From: Crocinitomicaceae bacterium
GTDB taxonomy: Bacteria; Bacteroidota; Bacteroidia; Flavobacteriales_D; Crocinitomicaceae
Direction: 5' to 3'
Length of the DNA stretch: 64,000 bases
Assembly (NCBI GenBank): GCA_017983465.1
Contig: JAGOBK010000001.1
Coordinates: forward strand, 1 to 64,000
The number at the start of each line of letters is the position of its first letter. Position 1 is the first letter of the stretch. The position numbers and the translations under genes are program-made. Under the pieces are notes generated by a model. The model had not been told where the DNA came from. It saw only the letters and a program-made list of their open reading frames with translations, and searched no databases. Below are positions 16,683 through 24,634 of this stretch, one piece after another.

Positions 16683-17875
16683 TAGCTTAATTTTGCTAAA
16701 GCTTCTTTCATGCGAGAAAGCGCTTTTGTTAATGTTTCTTCGGATGCAGCGTAAGAAATTCTAAAGCAATTCGGTGCACCAAAGGATTCACCACCAACTA
16801 AGGCAACTAATCCTTCTTCTAATAAATATAGACAAAGTTCATCTGAATTATGGATGGTTTTATCACCATATTTCTTACCAAAGTATGACGAACAATCTGG
16901 GAAAACATAAAATGCGCCACCAGGTTGATTTGAAATCAATCCCGGAATTTCGGCAAGTCCTTTCAAAACCAACTCGCGACGGCTTTTAAATGCCGCAATC
17001 ATGTCTTTTAACACGGAAGGATCTGCTTTCATGGCCGCAATCGCTGCACGTTGCGTAATGGAACACGTTGCAGATGTAAACTGTCCTTGTACTTTGTCAC
17101 AAGCCGCAGCAATTTCTTTCGGAGCTCCAATGTATCCCAAACGCCAACCAGTCATGGCCCATGCTTTGGAAACACCGTTTACGGTAACCACTTGATTGTA
17201 CACTTCTGGAAATTGAGCCAAAGACTCGTGTTTTCCAATGAAGTTAATGTGTTCATAGATTTCATCACTCATCGCAATGATGTGTGGGTATTTTTTAAGA
17301 ACGGTTGCGATGTCCTGTAATTCTTCTTTTGTGTAAACGGATCCAGTTGGATTACAAGGCGTCGAGAACATGAATAACTTCGTTTTCGGTGTAATCGCCG
17401 CTTCCAAATCTGCTCCGGAAATTTTAAAGTCTTTTTCAATTCCAGCGTTGATTACCACCGGAACTCCTTCCGCAACTTTCACGATTTCCAAATAAGAAAC
17501 CCAATACGGTGCAGGAATGATGACTTCATCTCCAGGATTAATCAAACTCAAAACTACATTGGCTATCGACTGTTTTGCTCCTGTAGAAACGACGATTTGA
17601 CTTTTATCATACGTCAAATTGTTATCACGACGGAATTTCTCTGAAATGCTCTCACGTAAATCATCGTATCCAGGAACAGGCGTATACATCGTATAATTTT
17701 GTTCCATTGCTACCACCGCAGCATCCTTAATGAACTGTGGCGTATGAAAGTCAGGCTCTCCAAGGGATAATGAAATGACATCAAGTCCTTGTGCTTTTAA
17801 TTCTCTGCTTTTTCTTGACATGGCAATGGTTGCAGACTCTTCCATTGCTAATAATCGTTCGGATAACTGTATCAT
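16682..17875 (-). CDS. PLP-dependent class I aminotransferase (aspartate type)
   Basis: 397-residue fold-type I aminotransferase, probably aspartate aminotransferase of the Ib subgroup. Seen: SLGEPDFHTPQFI (~36), YTPVPGYDDLRE (~71), the Asn/Pro cofactor-contact FSTPCNPTGSVY (~170), SDEIYEHINF (~204), the PLP lysine in VNGVSKAWAMTGWRLGY (~233), and the Arg in FRISYAASEE near the C terminus, which binds the substrate carboxylate. First gene of a five-gene minus-strand operon to 12678. A -7 box lies 16 nt upstream. Confidence 0.93.
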   Translation of the reverse strand: MIQLSERLLAMEESATIAMSRKSRELKAQGLDVISLSLGEPDFHTPQFIKDAAVVAMEQNYTMYTPVPGYDDLRESISEKFRRDNNLTYDKSQIVVSTGAKQSIANVVLSLINPGDEVIIPAPYWVSYLEIVKVAEGVPVVINAGIEKDFKISGADLEAAITPKTKLFMFSTPCNPTGSVYTKEELQDIATVLKKYPHIIAMSDEIYEHINFIGKHESLAQFPEVYNQVVTVNGVSKAWAMTGWRLGYIGAPKEIAAACDKVQGQFTSATCSITQRAAIAAMKADPSVLKDMIAAFKSRRELVLKGLAEIPGLISNQPGGAFYVFPDCSSYFGKKYGDKTIHNSDELCLYLLEEGLVALVGGESFGAPNCFRISYAASEETLTKALSRMKEALAKLS

Positions 17876-17891
17876 GAGATGAATTTGTCTG

Positions 17892-17899
17892 CAAAGGTA
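17892..17899 (-). promoter_or_regulatory. candidate -7 box TACCTTTG for aminotransferase operon
   Basis: Minus-strand TACCTTTG, 16 nt before the ATG at 17875. Start of the aminotransferase-kinase-ubiE-porT-dehydrogenase transcript (inference). Confidence 0.45.
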
Positions 17900-17979
17900 G
17901 TTATTTTCACAAAGTAGCCTTTTTCATAGCACTTTTTATTGTTTGATTTTTCAAGAATTTCACTTTTGACGGAAAGACC

Positions 17980-17987
17980 TATCTTTG
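17980..17987 (+). promoter_or_regulatory. -7 box TATCTTTG, 4 nt before trmD ATG
   Basis: Perfect TAnnTTTG ending at 17987; ATG at 17992. Predicts a leaderless trmD mRNA. A TTTTG lies 11 nt upstream, closer than the usual -33 spacing. Confidence 0.55.
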
Positions 17988-17991
17988 TTCT

Positions 17992-18669
17992 ATGCGCATC
18001 GATATACTCACAGTATTGCCTCAATTATTGGAAAGTCCATTCGCGGCTTCCATTATGAAGAGAGCACAGGACAAAGGACACGTGGAAATTCACGTCCACA
18101 ACATTCGGGATTACTCCACGGATAAACACAAAAATGTCGACGATTATCAATATGGGGGAGGAGCAGGAATGGTGATGAGCATCGAGCCAATTGCGGCCTT
18201 GATTGAAAAATTGACTTCCGAACGTAGCTACGACGACATCATTTACATGACGCCGGATGGAAAAGTTTTGGATCAAAACGATTGCAATCAAATGTCCCTG
18301 TGTGAGAACATCATGATTCTTTGCGGACATTACAAAGGCGTGGATGACCGCATACGTCAGCATTACATTACGAAAGAAATTTCCATCGGTTCCTATGTGC
18401 TTTCGGGTGGAGAATTAGCAGCAGCGGTTGTTGTAGATGCGGTGGTTCGACTGATTCCAGGAGTACTGAATGATGAAACTTCGGCGTTAACGGATAGTTT
18501 TCAAGACAATTTACTCTCTCCACCGGTGTATACACGTCCACCTGAATTTAAGGGATGGAAAGTGCCGGATGTGTTGCTTTCAGGTAATCAAAAGGAAATT
18601 GACCGCTGGCGAGAGGAACAAGCGTACCAACGAACCAAAGAGCGCAGACCAGATTTGTTAGATGAATAA
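17992..18669 (+). CDS. trmD: tRNA (guanine-N1-)-methyltransferase TrmD
   Basis: Methylates N1 of G37 in tRNAs reading CNN codons; SPOUT trefoil-knot enzyme acting as a dimer. 225 residues. Seen: [12 protein letters not shown] start, [17 protein letters not shown] (~54-70), [10 protein letters not shown] (~112-121), [13 protein letters not shown] (~131-143) forming the knot, and the C-terminal R-rich domain ([12 protein letters not shown]). In many bacteria trmD follows rpsP-rimM, but here that pair is at 55005-56179 while trmD has its own promoter. The downstream gene overlaps its stop by 8 nt. Confidence 0.97.
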   Translation: MRIDILTVLPQLLESPFAASIMKRAQDKGHVEIHVHNIRDYSTDKHKNVDDYQYGGGAGMVMSIEPIAALIEKLTSERSYDDIIYMTPDGKVLDQNDCNQMSLCENIMILCGHYKGVDDRIRQHYITKEISIGSYVLSGGELAAAVVVDAVVRLIPGVLNDETSALTDSFQDNLLSPPVYTRPPEFKGWKVPDVLLSGNQKEIDRWREEQAYQRTKERRPDLLDE

Positions 18670-19624
18670 ACATTTAAATCAGATGAAATTAAAATCGATT
18701 CTATTCATTGCCGTTATTTTCCTTTCCATGAATGCCATGGCGACTCCAAAAGATTCGGCGTATACGTATCGTTTTTTTGTGGAAAATCACCACGGTAATC
18801 CCTACCTGAATTTTCAACTGGATTCTTCTTGGTATTTTGTGAAGGAACACTATCAAAATAAGAGATTCGTATACAATCAATTCAAGAACCCAAGTTTGAA
18901 GGAAGAAATGAACATCATTCAGTTGGCTGCTGATTTTTCTTTTGTCGATATAGGGAAGTCAAAAATTCCTTCGAAAATTCTCGCCCTGAACTTCAGAGAA
19001 GTTGTTGAGCAATATAAGTCTGCAGAATACGAAAAGAAGATGGGTTATGTGCAATTGGACATTCCACACAAAAAAGCAATCCTGAACTTGAAAATGTTGG
19101 GAATCGGAAAAGGATTTTTACTGGTTTATCAATTACATGATCAATCCACATGGATGATGTGGTATCCGGGTTTAACAGAAGCGAAGAAAGAACTGTTGAA
19201 GTCGCGTGAAGTCAATACGGATAAAATGATTTATCAAAACTTTATCCCTACGCGTAAGCATACTCCGCCAACAGGGGAAAAGGAGGATGACGAGTCTTAT
19301 GTTGATACAGAATTTCCAGGAGGACACGATCAACTTTCTCTTTTTATCAATAAAATGATTGATTTCCCAGATTCATTCATGGAATTCAGTAATGGGCAAA
19401 AAGAGGGTAAATATCATGAGCGAGTGATCATGTGTTGTGTTGTTCATTCAGATGGTTCTATCGATGATTTTTTCATTGAAAACATAGATGAGATAGATTG
19501 TCCGTCTCTTGTAAATGCAACCATTAAATTATATCGTGCCATGCCGAATTGGGATCCTGCTATTCATGACAGGAAACCGTGCAGTTCATATCTGCGATTA
19601 CCCATTCGTTATGAAACCGTCTAA
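18662..19624 (+). CDS. exported protein with TonB C-terminal-like domain
   Basis: 320 residues. A signal peptide ([20 protein letters not shown]) starts at the in-frame ATG 18683; the ATG at 18662 overlaps trmD's stop. Residues ~40-190 are an unrecognised alpha/beta region. The last ~100 residues resemble the TonB/energy-transducer C-terminal domain common in Bacteroidota: [15 protein letters not shown], the [15 protein letters not shown] strand pair, and [25 protein letters not shown], which follows the usual MPxWxPA...PIxF pattern. Unlike TonB itself there is no proline-rich spacer and it looks secreted into the periplasm. Role unknown. Confidence 0.8.
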   Translation: MNKHLNQMKLKSILFIAVIFLSMNAMATPKDSAYTYRFFVENHHGNPYLNFQLDSSWYFVKEHYQNKRFVYNQFKNPSLKEEMNIIQLAADFSFVDIGKSKIPSKILALNFREVVEQYKSAEYEKKMGYVQLDIPHKKAILNLKMLGIGKGFLLVYQLHDQSTWMMWYPGLTEAKKELLKSREVNTDKMIYQNFIPTRKHTPPTGEKEDDESYVDTEFPGGHDQLSLFINKMIDFPDSFMEFSNGQKEGKYHERVIMCCVVHSDGSIDDFFIENIDEIDCPSLVNATIKLYRAMPNWDPAIHDRKPCSSYLRLPIRYETV

Positions 19625-19635
19625 CCAATGATTCC

Positions 19636-21357
19636 ATGAAAAAAGGTTTTGCTTCTTTGCTTATGCTGTTTTTAAGCCAGCTGAGTTTCTCACAATCCAA
19701 CTGGACAGGAAACACTTCTCCAACGTATCCAGCATTAATTGACCACCTCCAGAAACTGGACAAAGCACACAAGGAACTTTCCCTGTACAACATGGGTCCT
19801 TCGGATTACGGATTGCCCATTTACGTGTTTGTCATCAATGGAGGGAAGGATTCCACACGTACTTTTGCGAAAGCACAAGCTGGAACAACGATTCTCATCA
19901 ACAATGCAATTCATCCCGGTGAACCGGATGGCATCAATGCTTGTTTGATTTGGTTGGACCAATGGATCGCACAAGGAAAACCCTTGGAAACGAAAAATGG
20001 CGATAAATTACCAGTGATTGCGTTTATTCCAGCGTACAATGTCGGGGGAATGATGAACCGATCTTCGACAAGTCGTGCGAACCAAAATGGACCAGAGGAA
20101 TACGGTTTCCGTGGTAGTACCCGCAATTTCGACCTGAACCGCGATTTCATCAAAATGGATTCGAAAAATGCGTTCACGTTTGCGAAAATCTTTCATTCTT
20201 TGGATCCGGATGTGTTCATCGATAACCATGTGTCCAATGGCGCAGACTACCAATACACCTTGACGTACATCGCTTCGATGAAAGAACGCATGTCCCCACA
20301 TATGAAGGATTTGACTTACGGAAAATGCATTCCATACCTGGAGAAAAACGTTAAACAACACGGTTGGGACTTATTTCCCTACGTAGAATTGAAAGGAGAA
20401 ACACCAGCGCAAGGAATTCATGCTTTCAATGATTTGCCGCGTTACGCAATGGGATACGCGTCAATGTTTCATTCGATTAGTTTTACGGTCGAAACACACA
20501 TGTTAAAACCTTTCCCGCAACGTGTACAAGCGACCTTGGCTTTCATGGAGGGAATCATTTCATTTACGACAGTAAACGCACTAGAAATCGAAGCAAAGCG
20601 CAGCGCAGCGAAATTGTGGGCAAGAAATTTACGTCAATATGCCTTCAATTATCAACTAACGGAAAAAGCGGATTCGATTTCATTCAAAGGCTACGAACAT
20701 TCGTTTCCCATGCATCCCATTACTGGTTTAAAAGAATTGACTTACTACCGAACCAAACCTTACGAACGCATGATTCCGTGGTTTAAAACCTATATGCCAA
20801 AGGATTCTGTTGCCGTACCGGAATACTACGTCGTTGGTGGACAAGAACAGGAAGTCATCGATCGCTTAACTGCAAACCATGTCCTTTTTGAAATGTTGAC
20901 AAAAGAGTCTATCGATACTCTGCATGTGTTTTCAGTGAAATCATACAAAAGTCCGGGGCAACCTTATGAGGGACATTTTAAATTAGCACAGATTGAAGTA
21001 GGGGAGACTGAACAGACAATTCAATTGAAACCAGGTGATATTCTTATTCCAAGTAAACAAGATGCTGCGTTGTTTATTCATGCATCCTTGCAACCGAGAG
21101 CGGAGGATTCGTATTTAACTTGGAATTTCTTTGATTCGTATTTACAGCAAAAGGAATATTTCTCCAATTATGTCTTCAAGGATCAAATAGCAGAAATCCT
21201 TGCGAAGGATAAAAAGTTATCAGATGAATACCAACTTCGTAAAGCAACGGATGAGAAATTTAGAAATTCCGAATGGGATCAACTGTATTTCATCTACAGC
21301 CGTAGTCCATATTTTGAGCAAACCTTTATGCGCTTGCCGATTTATCAGAAATTCTAA
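19636..21357 (+). CDS. exported M14-family zinc carboxypeptidase
   Basis: 573 residues with a signal peptide (MKKGFASLLMLFLSQLSFSQ). Zinc ligands: His93 and Glu96 in NNAIHPGEPDG, His198 in FIDNHVSNGADY; catalytic Glu286 in SFTVETHML. RSSTSRANQNGPEEYGFRG and NFDLNRDFIKMD hold the substrate-carboxylate Arg/Asn residues of the family. The ~250-residue C-terminal part after the peptidase domain is not recognised. Periplasmic or surface peptidase of unknown substrate. It starts 11 nt after the TonB-C-like gene and probably belongs to the trmD transcript. Confidence 0.9.
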   Translation: MKKGFASLLMLFLSQLSFSQSNWTGNTSPTYPALIDHLQKLDKAHKELSLYNMGPSDYGLPIYVFVINGGKDSTRTFAKAQAGTTILINNAIHPGEPDGINACLIWLDQWIAQGKPLETKNGDKLPVIAFIPAYNVGGMMNRSSTSRANQNGPEEYGFRGSTRNFDLNRDFIKMDSKNAFTFAKIFHSLDPDVFIDNHVSNGADYQYTLTYIASMKERMSPHMKDLTYGKCIPYLEKNVKQHGWDLFPYVELKGETPAQGIHAFNDLPRYAMGYASMFHSISFTVETHMLKPFPQRVQATLAFMEGIISFTTVNALEIEAKRSAAKLWARNLRQYAFNYQLTEKADSISFKGYEHSFPMHPITGLKELTYYRTKPYERMIPWFKTYMPKDSVAVPEYYVVGGQEQEVIDRLTANHVLFEMLTKESIDTLHVFSVKSYKSPGQPYEGHFKLAQIEVGETEQTIQLKPGDILIPSKQDAALFIHASLQPRAEDSYLTWNFFDSYLQQKEYFSNYVFKDQIAEILAKDKKLSDEYQLRKATDEKFRNSEWDQLYFIYSRSPYFEQTFMRLPIYQKF

Positions 21358-21366
21358 ACGATCTTT

Positions 21367-22329
21367 TTAGAAGGAAGGACAAGAAATACGACGGAAGTCT
21401 TTCATTTGTTTCTTGCATTTCAAGTTGATTCCCATGGAGATTTCATGAGATCCACCAGTTACTCCTCCTAGTTGAGATACGGTTAAATCGTAGCTGTATC
21501 CAATTCTGAACTTCTCTGTGGTGATTCCTAAACTCACGATAAATGCATCGCGGTTACGGTACCAAGCTCCAATGGTAAATGCTTCATATTTCAAGTAAGC
21601 ACCGATGTTAAACTGTTGGAATCCATTTTGGTATTGGTAGATGACATTTGGCATCAAGGTCGTACTGCTTGAATAACGTCCACGCTGTCCAAGTTTGATA
21701 TTTGCCCCCATGTGTCCTGTTATGCGAATCGGTAATCTCGAATCACCCAGAATCATCGATTCATCGGGACGGTTTAAATGGTGTGCTGCCACTCCGAAAT
21801 AGAAGTTTTTGGTGAATCCAACCATTCCAGCGGAAACGTCAAAGAATCCATGGGAACCATCTCCTCTTGGTACATCTCCCGTTTGATAGATGAATCCTCT
21901 ACGCGGGTCAATCATGTCTCCAAAAGTCAATTTACTCCAATCTAAATACTTTTGGAAATACGCTGCTTGTCCTCCGAACATAATGCGGAATTTGCGATTC
22001 ACTTTTAGATAGTATGAATACGTTCCAGCAATCATGGACGTCTGAATCGTTCCTTGTCCTTGTTGGTCGTGCATCGCCATGATGCCAACTCCTCCTGACA
22101 AATTCTTTGCGTAGGTATCGTAAGCCGCTGCGTAGGTAATAAAATTCCCAGTTAATTGAGGCCACTGATTACGGTAATTCAGTGCAATTCTCGGACAGCC
22201 ACTTGATCCTGCCAAAGCTGGATTCAAATAAACTGGATTGGAATAAAATTGTGTAAAGGTTGGATCTTGAGCCATGGAATGAAAACTCACGTAAAAAAGA
22301 CCAAGTAGGATGAGGTTTTTTAAGTTCAT
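21367..22329 (-). CDS. PorP/SprF family T9SS outer-membrane protein
   Basis: Outer-membrane barrel, 320 residues, signal peptide MNLKNLILLGLFYVSFHSMAQ. N-terminal family signature DPTFTQFYSNPVYLNPALAGS, then NYRNQWPQL and TYAAAYD, and regular strands; close match to PorP/SprF proteins. Some members help export partner surface adhesins through the T9SS. Unusually, its neighbour here is not a large gliding-type adhesin but an anti-sigma/PorP fusion, 8 nt upstream, and an ECF sigma factor. Convergent with the M14 carboxypeptidase gene. Confidence 0.93.
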   Translation of the reverse strand: MNLKNLILLGLFYVSFHSMAQDPTFTQFYSNPVYLNPALAGSSGCPRIALNYRNQWPQLTGNFITYAAAYDTYAKNLSGGVGIMAMHDQQGQGTIQTSMIAGTYSYYLKVNRKFRIMFGGQAAYFQKYLDWSKLTFGDMIDPRRGFIYQTGDVPRGDGSHGFFDVSAGMVGFTKNFYFGVAAHHLNRPDESMILGDSRLPIRITGHMGANIKLGQRGRYSSSTTLMPNVIYQYQNGFQQFNIGAYLKYEAFTIGAWYRNRDAFIVSLGITTEKFRIGYSYDLTVSQLGGVTGGSHEISMGINLKCKKQMKDFRRISCPSF

Positions 22330-22337
22330 AGTAGTAG

Positions 22338-24026
22338 TTATAGGCTGATGTATCTGCGCGCTTTTTTACTCACAGAAGAATGAATACGTAGGGTTAATTG
22401 ATGTGTGTAAGTTCGTTGTTGTGTGCTCTCTAAAGTGCCAAAACCGGATTGTCCGATCACGGAAAGGTTCTTTCCAACATAACCGAGGGATACACTTCCA
22501 GTGTTTAAGTTTCCATAGGAAAGTCCAAGTTGTGCTTTTCCTGCTTTAAATGTAAATCCACCGAAGAGTTGTTTTTGGTAATTGGAATGCTGATAGATTG
22601 CATACGGTGCAAAAATTAATTTTTCATTTCTTGAGATATACTGTGTCCCAGTGATGAGGTTGACATTTCGTGATGCAGCCAAGGTCTCTCCGTTATTGGA
22701 GAAAATATTTTCATTGTGCTGGAAAAGGTTTGAGATTTGTCCACTCAAGAAAAAGATAGGTGTGTGAATGGTTAATCCAGCGTCTAAATCACGGTACCAT
22801 AAGGTGCGTCCAATGGCTAAATTCGGATCGAATTGAAACTGGTTTACTTGTCCAGTGTTGTATTCAACAGAACTTTCATTGACCATTTTCTGTTCATTCA
22901 AGGTATGTGTCCCCATTTTGAATCGAACAGCCGGTTCCAAGGAGATTTTACGCGATAAGGCAATTTTAGGTGAGAAAATCAGGGCAACGTTTCCGTTTCG
23001 AATGAGTCCAGTACTAAAGTCATCGTAGTTAGCTTGAATACCGAATCCTGCACGCATGTTTCTCGAGTAAGCGTCCAAGGAAAGTTGATTGTTGAGTCTA
23101 AATTGGGTTGGATTCTCTAAAGAGCGCATGGAGCTAACGGCTTGAAAACGTGTTTGTGACGTGGTTCCAACTGAACTAAAGTTTAAGTCGAGATTGCTTT
23201 GTCCAGGCATGGTGTAGTCGTAGCTCTGGTTGTTGCTCAGTCCGATGTCTTTCGATAAAAGCTGATCGATTTTTTTGAATAAGTTGATGTTTCCTAAACA
23301 AATTACGGCAGCATCCAGTTCTGCATGTAAACTTAACTCTTCGTTTTTGAAATCGGTACGGTATCCACCGACAATCATTCCTTTCAAGGTGTGAAGGTTG
23401 ATTCGTTCAAATTCCATGGTTGAAATAGGAACATTGGAATTCGATAACTTTAAATCTGAAGCCTTTTCCGTAACAGAATGTGACGATTCGTTCGTTACTT
23501 CAACTCTTGACAAGGAGCCTTGACCAGTTGAAGCATTCAAAGAAAGATGATCAGTCGTTTTCCTTGTCGCTTCATAAGGAAAAGAAACAGTCAGCTGTGG
23601 TGTGGAGAGTGATGGTCCATTAAAAGAAGAAATAGACTGATCAGATTCAGTTCTTTTAATCGTTGGGTTCGCTATTTTTTGATGAGTACGTTCTGTTTGC
23701 TTTTTACCACTTTGCGCATTCATCGATTGTTTATGCGTTTCTTTTTGTTGGTTCGAATAGAAAAGAGAAATTCCAGTAGTGAAAAGAATCAAGAGACTCA
23801 ATAGCGCCAATGCAGGCTTGTATGATCGTTTTTTGTAGAGCAGTTCTTTGTGTTGGAAAACCATGGGCGCCACATCTACTTTGGACATTTCCCATGCGTC
23901 CATGTCCGTTTCAATGTCCGGATGATTCATTAGAAACAATTCTAATTGCTGTTCTTGCTCCGCAGAAAGATTTCCTTCTGTGTAGTCAAATAGCCAGCGA
24001 TCAATGTTTTCGTGTGTCGGTTGCAT
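22338..24026 (-). CDS. anti-sigma factor fused to PorP/SprF-like beta-barrel
   Basis: 562 residues in three parts. Residues 1-66: acidic/helical anti-sigma-like cytoplasmic region (WLFDYTEGNLSAEQEQQLELFL), no zinc-anti-sigma HxxxCxxC. Residues ~70-90: one membrane helix (PALALLSLLILFTTGISLFY). Residues ~91-270: Ser/Thr/Gln-rich linker. From ~290 to the end: regular amphipathic strands (AGFGIQANYDDFSTG, PKIALSRKISLEPAVRFKMG, FAPYAIYQ, LFGGFTFKAGKAQLGLSYG) closely like the PorP/SprF barrel. The gene shares a TAATG junction with the sigma gene upstream, so the pair is translationally coupled. Predicted role: holds the sigma factor at the inner membrane and releases it on a signal from the envelope. 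The barrel assignment is by pattern, not by search. Confidence 0.82.
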   Translation of the reverse strand: MQPTHENIDRWLFDYTEGNLSAEQEQQLELFLMNHPDIETDMDAWEMSKVDVAPMVFQHKELLYKKRSYKPALALLSLLILFTTGISLFYSNQQKETHKQSMNAQSGKKQTERTHQKIANPTIKRTESDQSISSFNGPSLSTPQLTVSFPYEATRKTTDHLSLNASTGQGSLSRVEVTNESSHSVTEKASDLKLSNSNVPISTMEFERINLHTLKGMIVGGYRTDFKNEELSLHAELDAAVICLGNINLFKKIDQLLSKDIGLSNNQSYDYTMPGQSNLDLNFSSVGTTSQTRFQAVSSMRSLENPTQFRLNNQLSLDAYSRNMRAGFGIQANYDDFSTGLIRNGNVALIFSPKIALSRKISLEPAVRFKMGTHTLNEQKMVNESSVEYNTGQVNQFQFDPNLAIGRTLWYRDLDAGLTIHTPIFFLSGQISNLFQHNENIFSNNGETLAASRNVNLITGTQYISRNEKLIFAPYAIYQHSNYQKQLFGGFTFKAGKAQLGLSYGNLNTGSVSLGYVGKNLSVIGQSGFGTLESTQQRTYTHQLTLRIHSSVSKKARRYISL

Positions 24027-24514
24027 TAGGCAAGTAAAAAAAGTCCTTTTAACTGTTTTTTTATTTTCAATCGCGCTCTGAATAAATATACTTTGACTTG
24101 AACTGGTGGAATGCTGAGCATTTCTCCAATTTCTTCGTAGGTATATCCCTCCAAATCGCGTAACAAGAGAATACTTTTCTGTAGAGGAGGAAGGGATGCG
24201 ACCATTAAATCGATCACCTGTTTCGATTCAAACGACTGATCTGGTTTTTCAAATCCAGATTTATCGATAGAATCTAAGTGAAACTTCTGTGTTTTTTTCC
24301 GGTGTAACTGATTCAACATCGCGTTGTGTGCACAGGTAAAAAGCCAGGATTTCACTTTTTCTTTCTCTACTTTTTCTCTATTTAACCACAATTTCTCAAA
24401 TGCATCTTGAACAACATCCTGAGCATCCTCTGAATCCTTCAGGAAATGAACAGCAAAACGAAACAATGAATCGCTTATTTGTTCAACAGAATGATTGTAT
24501 TCAGCACTGGTCAA
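24026..24514 (-). CDS. ECF-type RNA polymerase sigma factor
   Basis: Sigma-70 family, about 163 residues. Region 2: LFRFAVHFLKDSEDAQDVVQDAFEKLW, with the -10 binding helix; region 4: LPPLQKSILLLRDLEGYTYEEIGEML and helix-turn-helix IPPVQVKVYLFRARLKIKKQL. The first in-frame candidate is TTG at 24553, but TTG at 24514 gives the family-like beginning TSAEYNHSVEQISDSLFRF and is preferred; no ATG is available. Its stop shares one base with the ATG of the anti-sigma fusion (TAATG). It heads a three-gene operon with the fusion protein and PorP. Confidence 0.9.
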   Translation of the reverse strand: MTSAEYNHSVEQISDSLFRFAVHFLKDSEDAQDVVQDAFEKLWLNREKVEKEKVKSWLFTCAHNAMLNQLHRKKTQKFHLDSIDKSGFEKPDQSFESKQVIDLMVASLPPLQKSILLLRDLEGYTYEEIGEMLSIPPVQVKVYLFRARLKIKKQLKGLFLLA

Positions 24515-24554
24515 AATTGTAGTATTACAGTTAAAACAAATTGAACTTATCAAA

Positions 24555-24585
24555 AGTTACATGTCCAAGAAAAAAAACAGTAACT
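24555..24585. promoter_or_regulatory. inverted repeat AGTTAC-N19-GTAACT upstream of sigma gene
   Basis: AGTTAC at 24555-24560 and GTAACT at 24580-24585 are exact inverted copies, 41 nt before the TTG start at 24514. It lies in the sigma operon's promoter region. Whether it is an operator or part of an ECF promoter is not known. Confidence 0.3.
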
Positions 24586-24634
24586 ACTTAACGAGTAAAC
24601 TTACAAAATTATTAGCAAGAAGAAAAAAGAGGAG

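Noticed and set aside
18025..18363. Minus-strand frame across trmD
   Set aside because: Antisense shadow of a well-conserved gene.
20008..20361. Minus-strand frame across the M14 carboxypeptidase
   Set aside because: Antisense shadow; the zinc ligands and catalytic Glu are on the plus strand.
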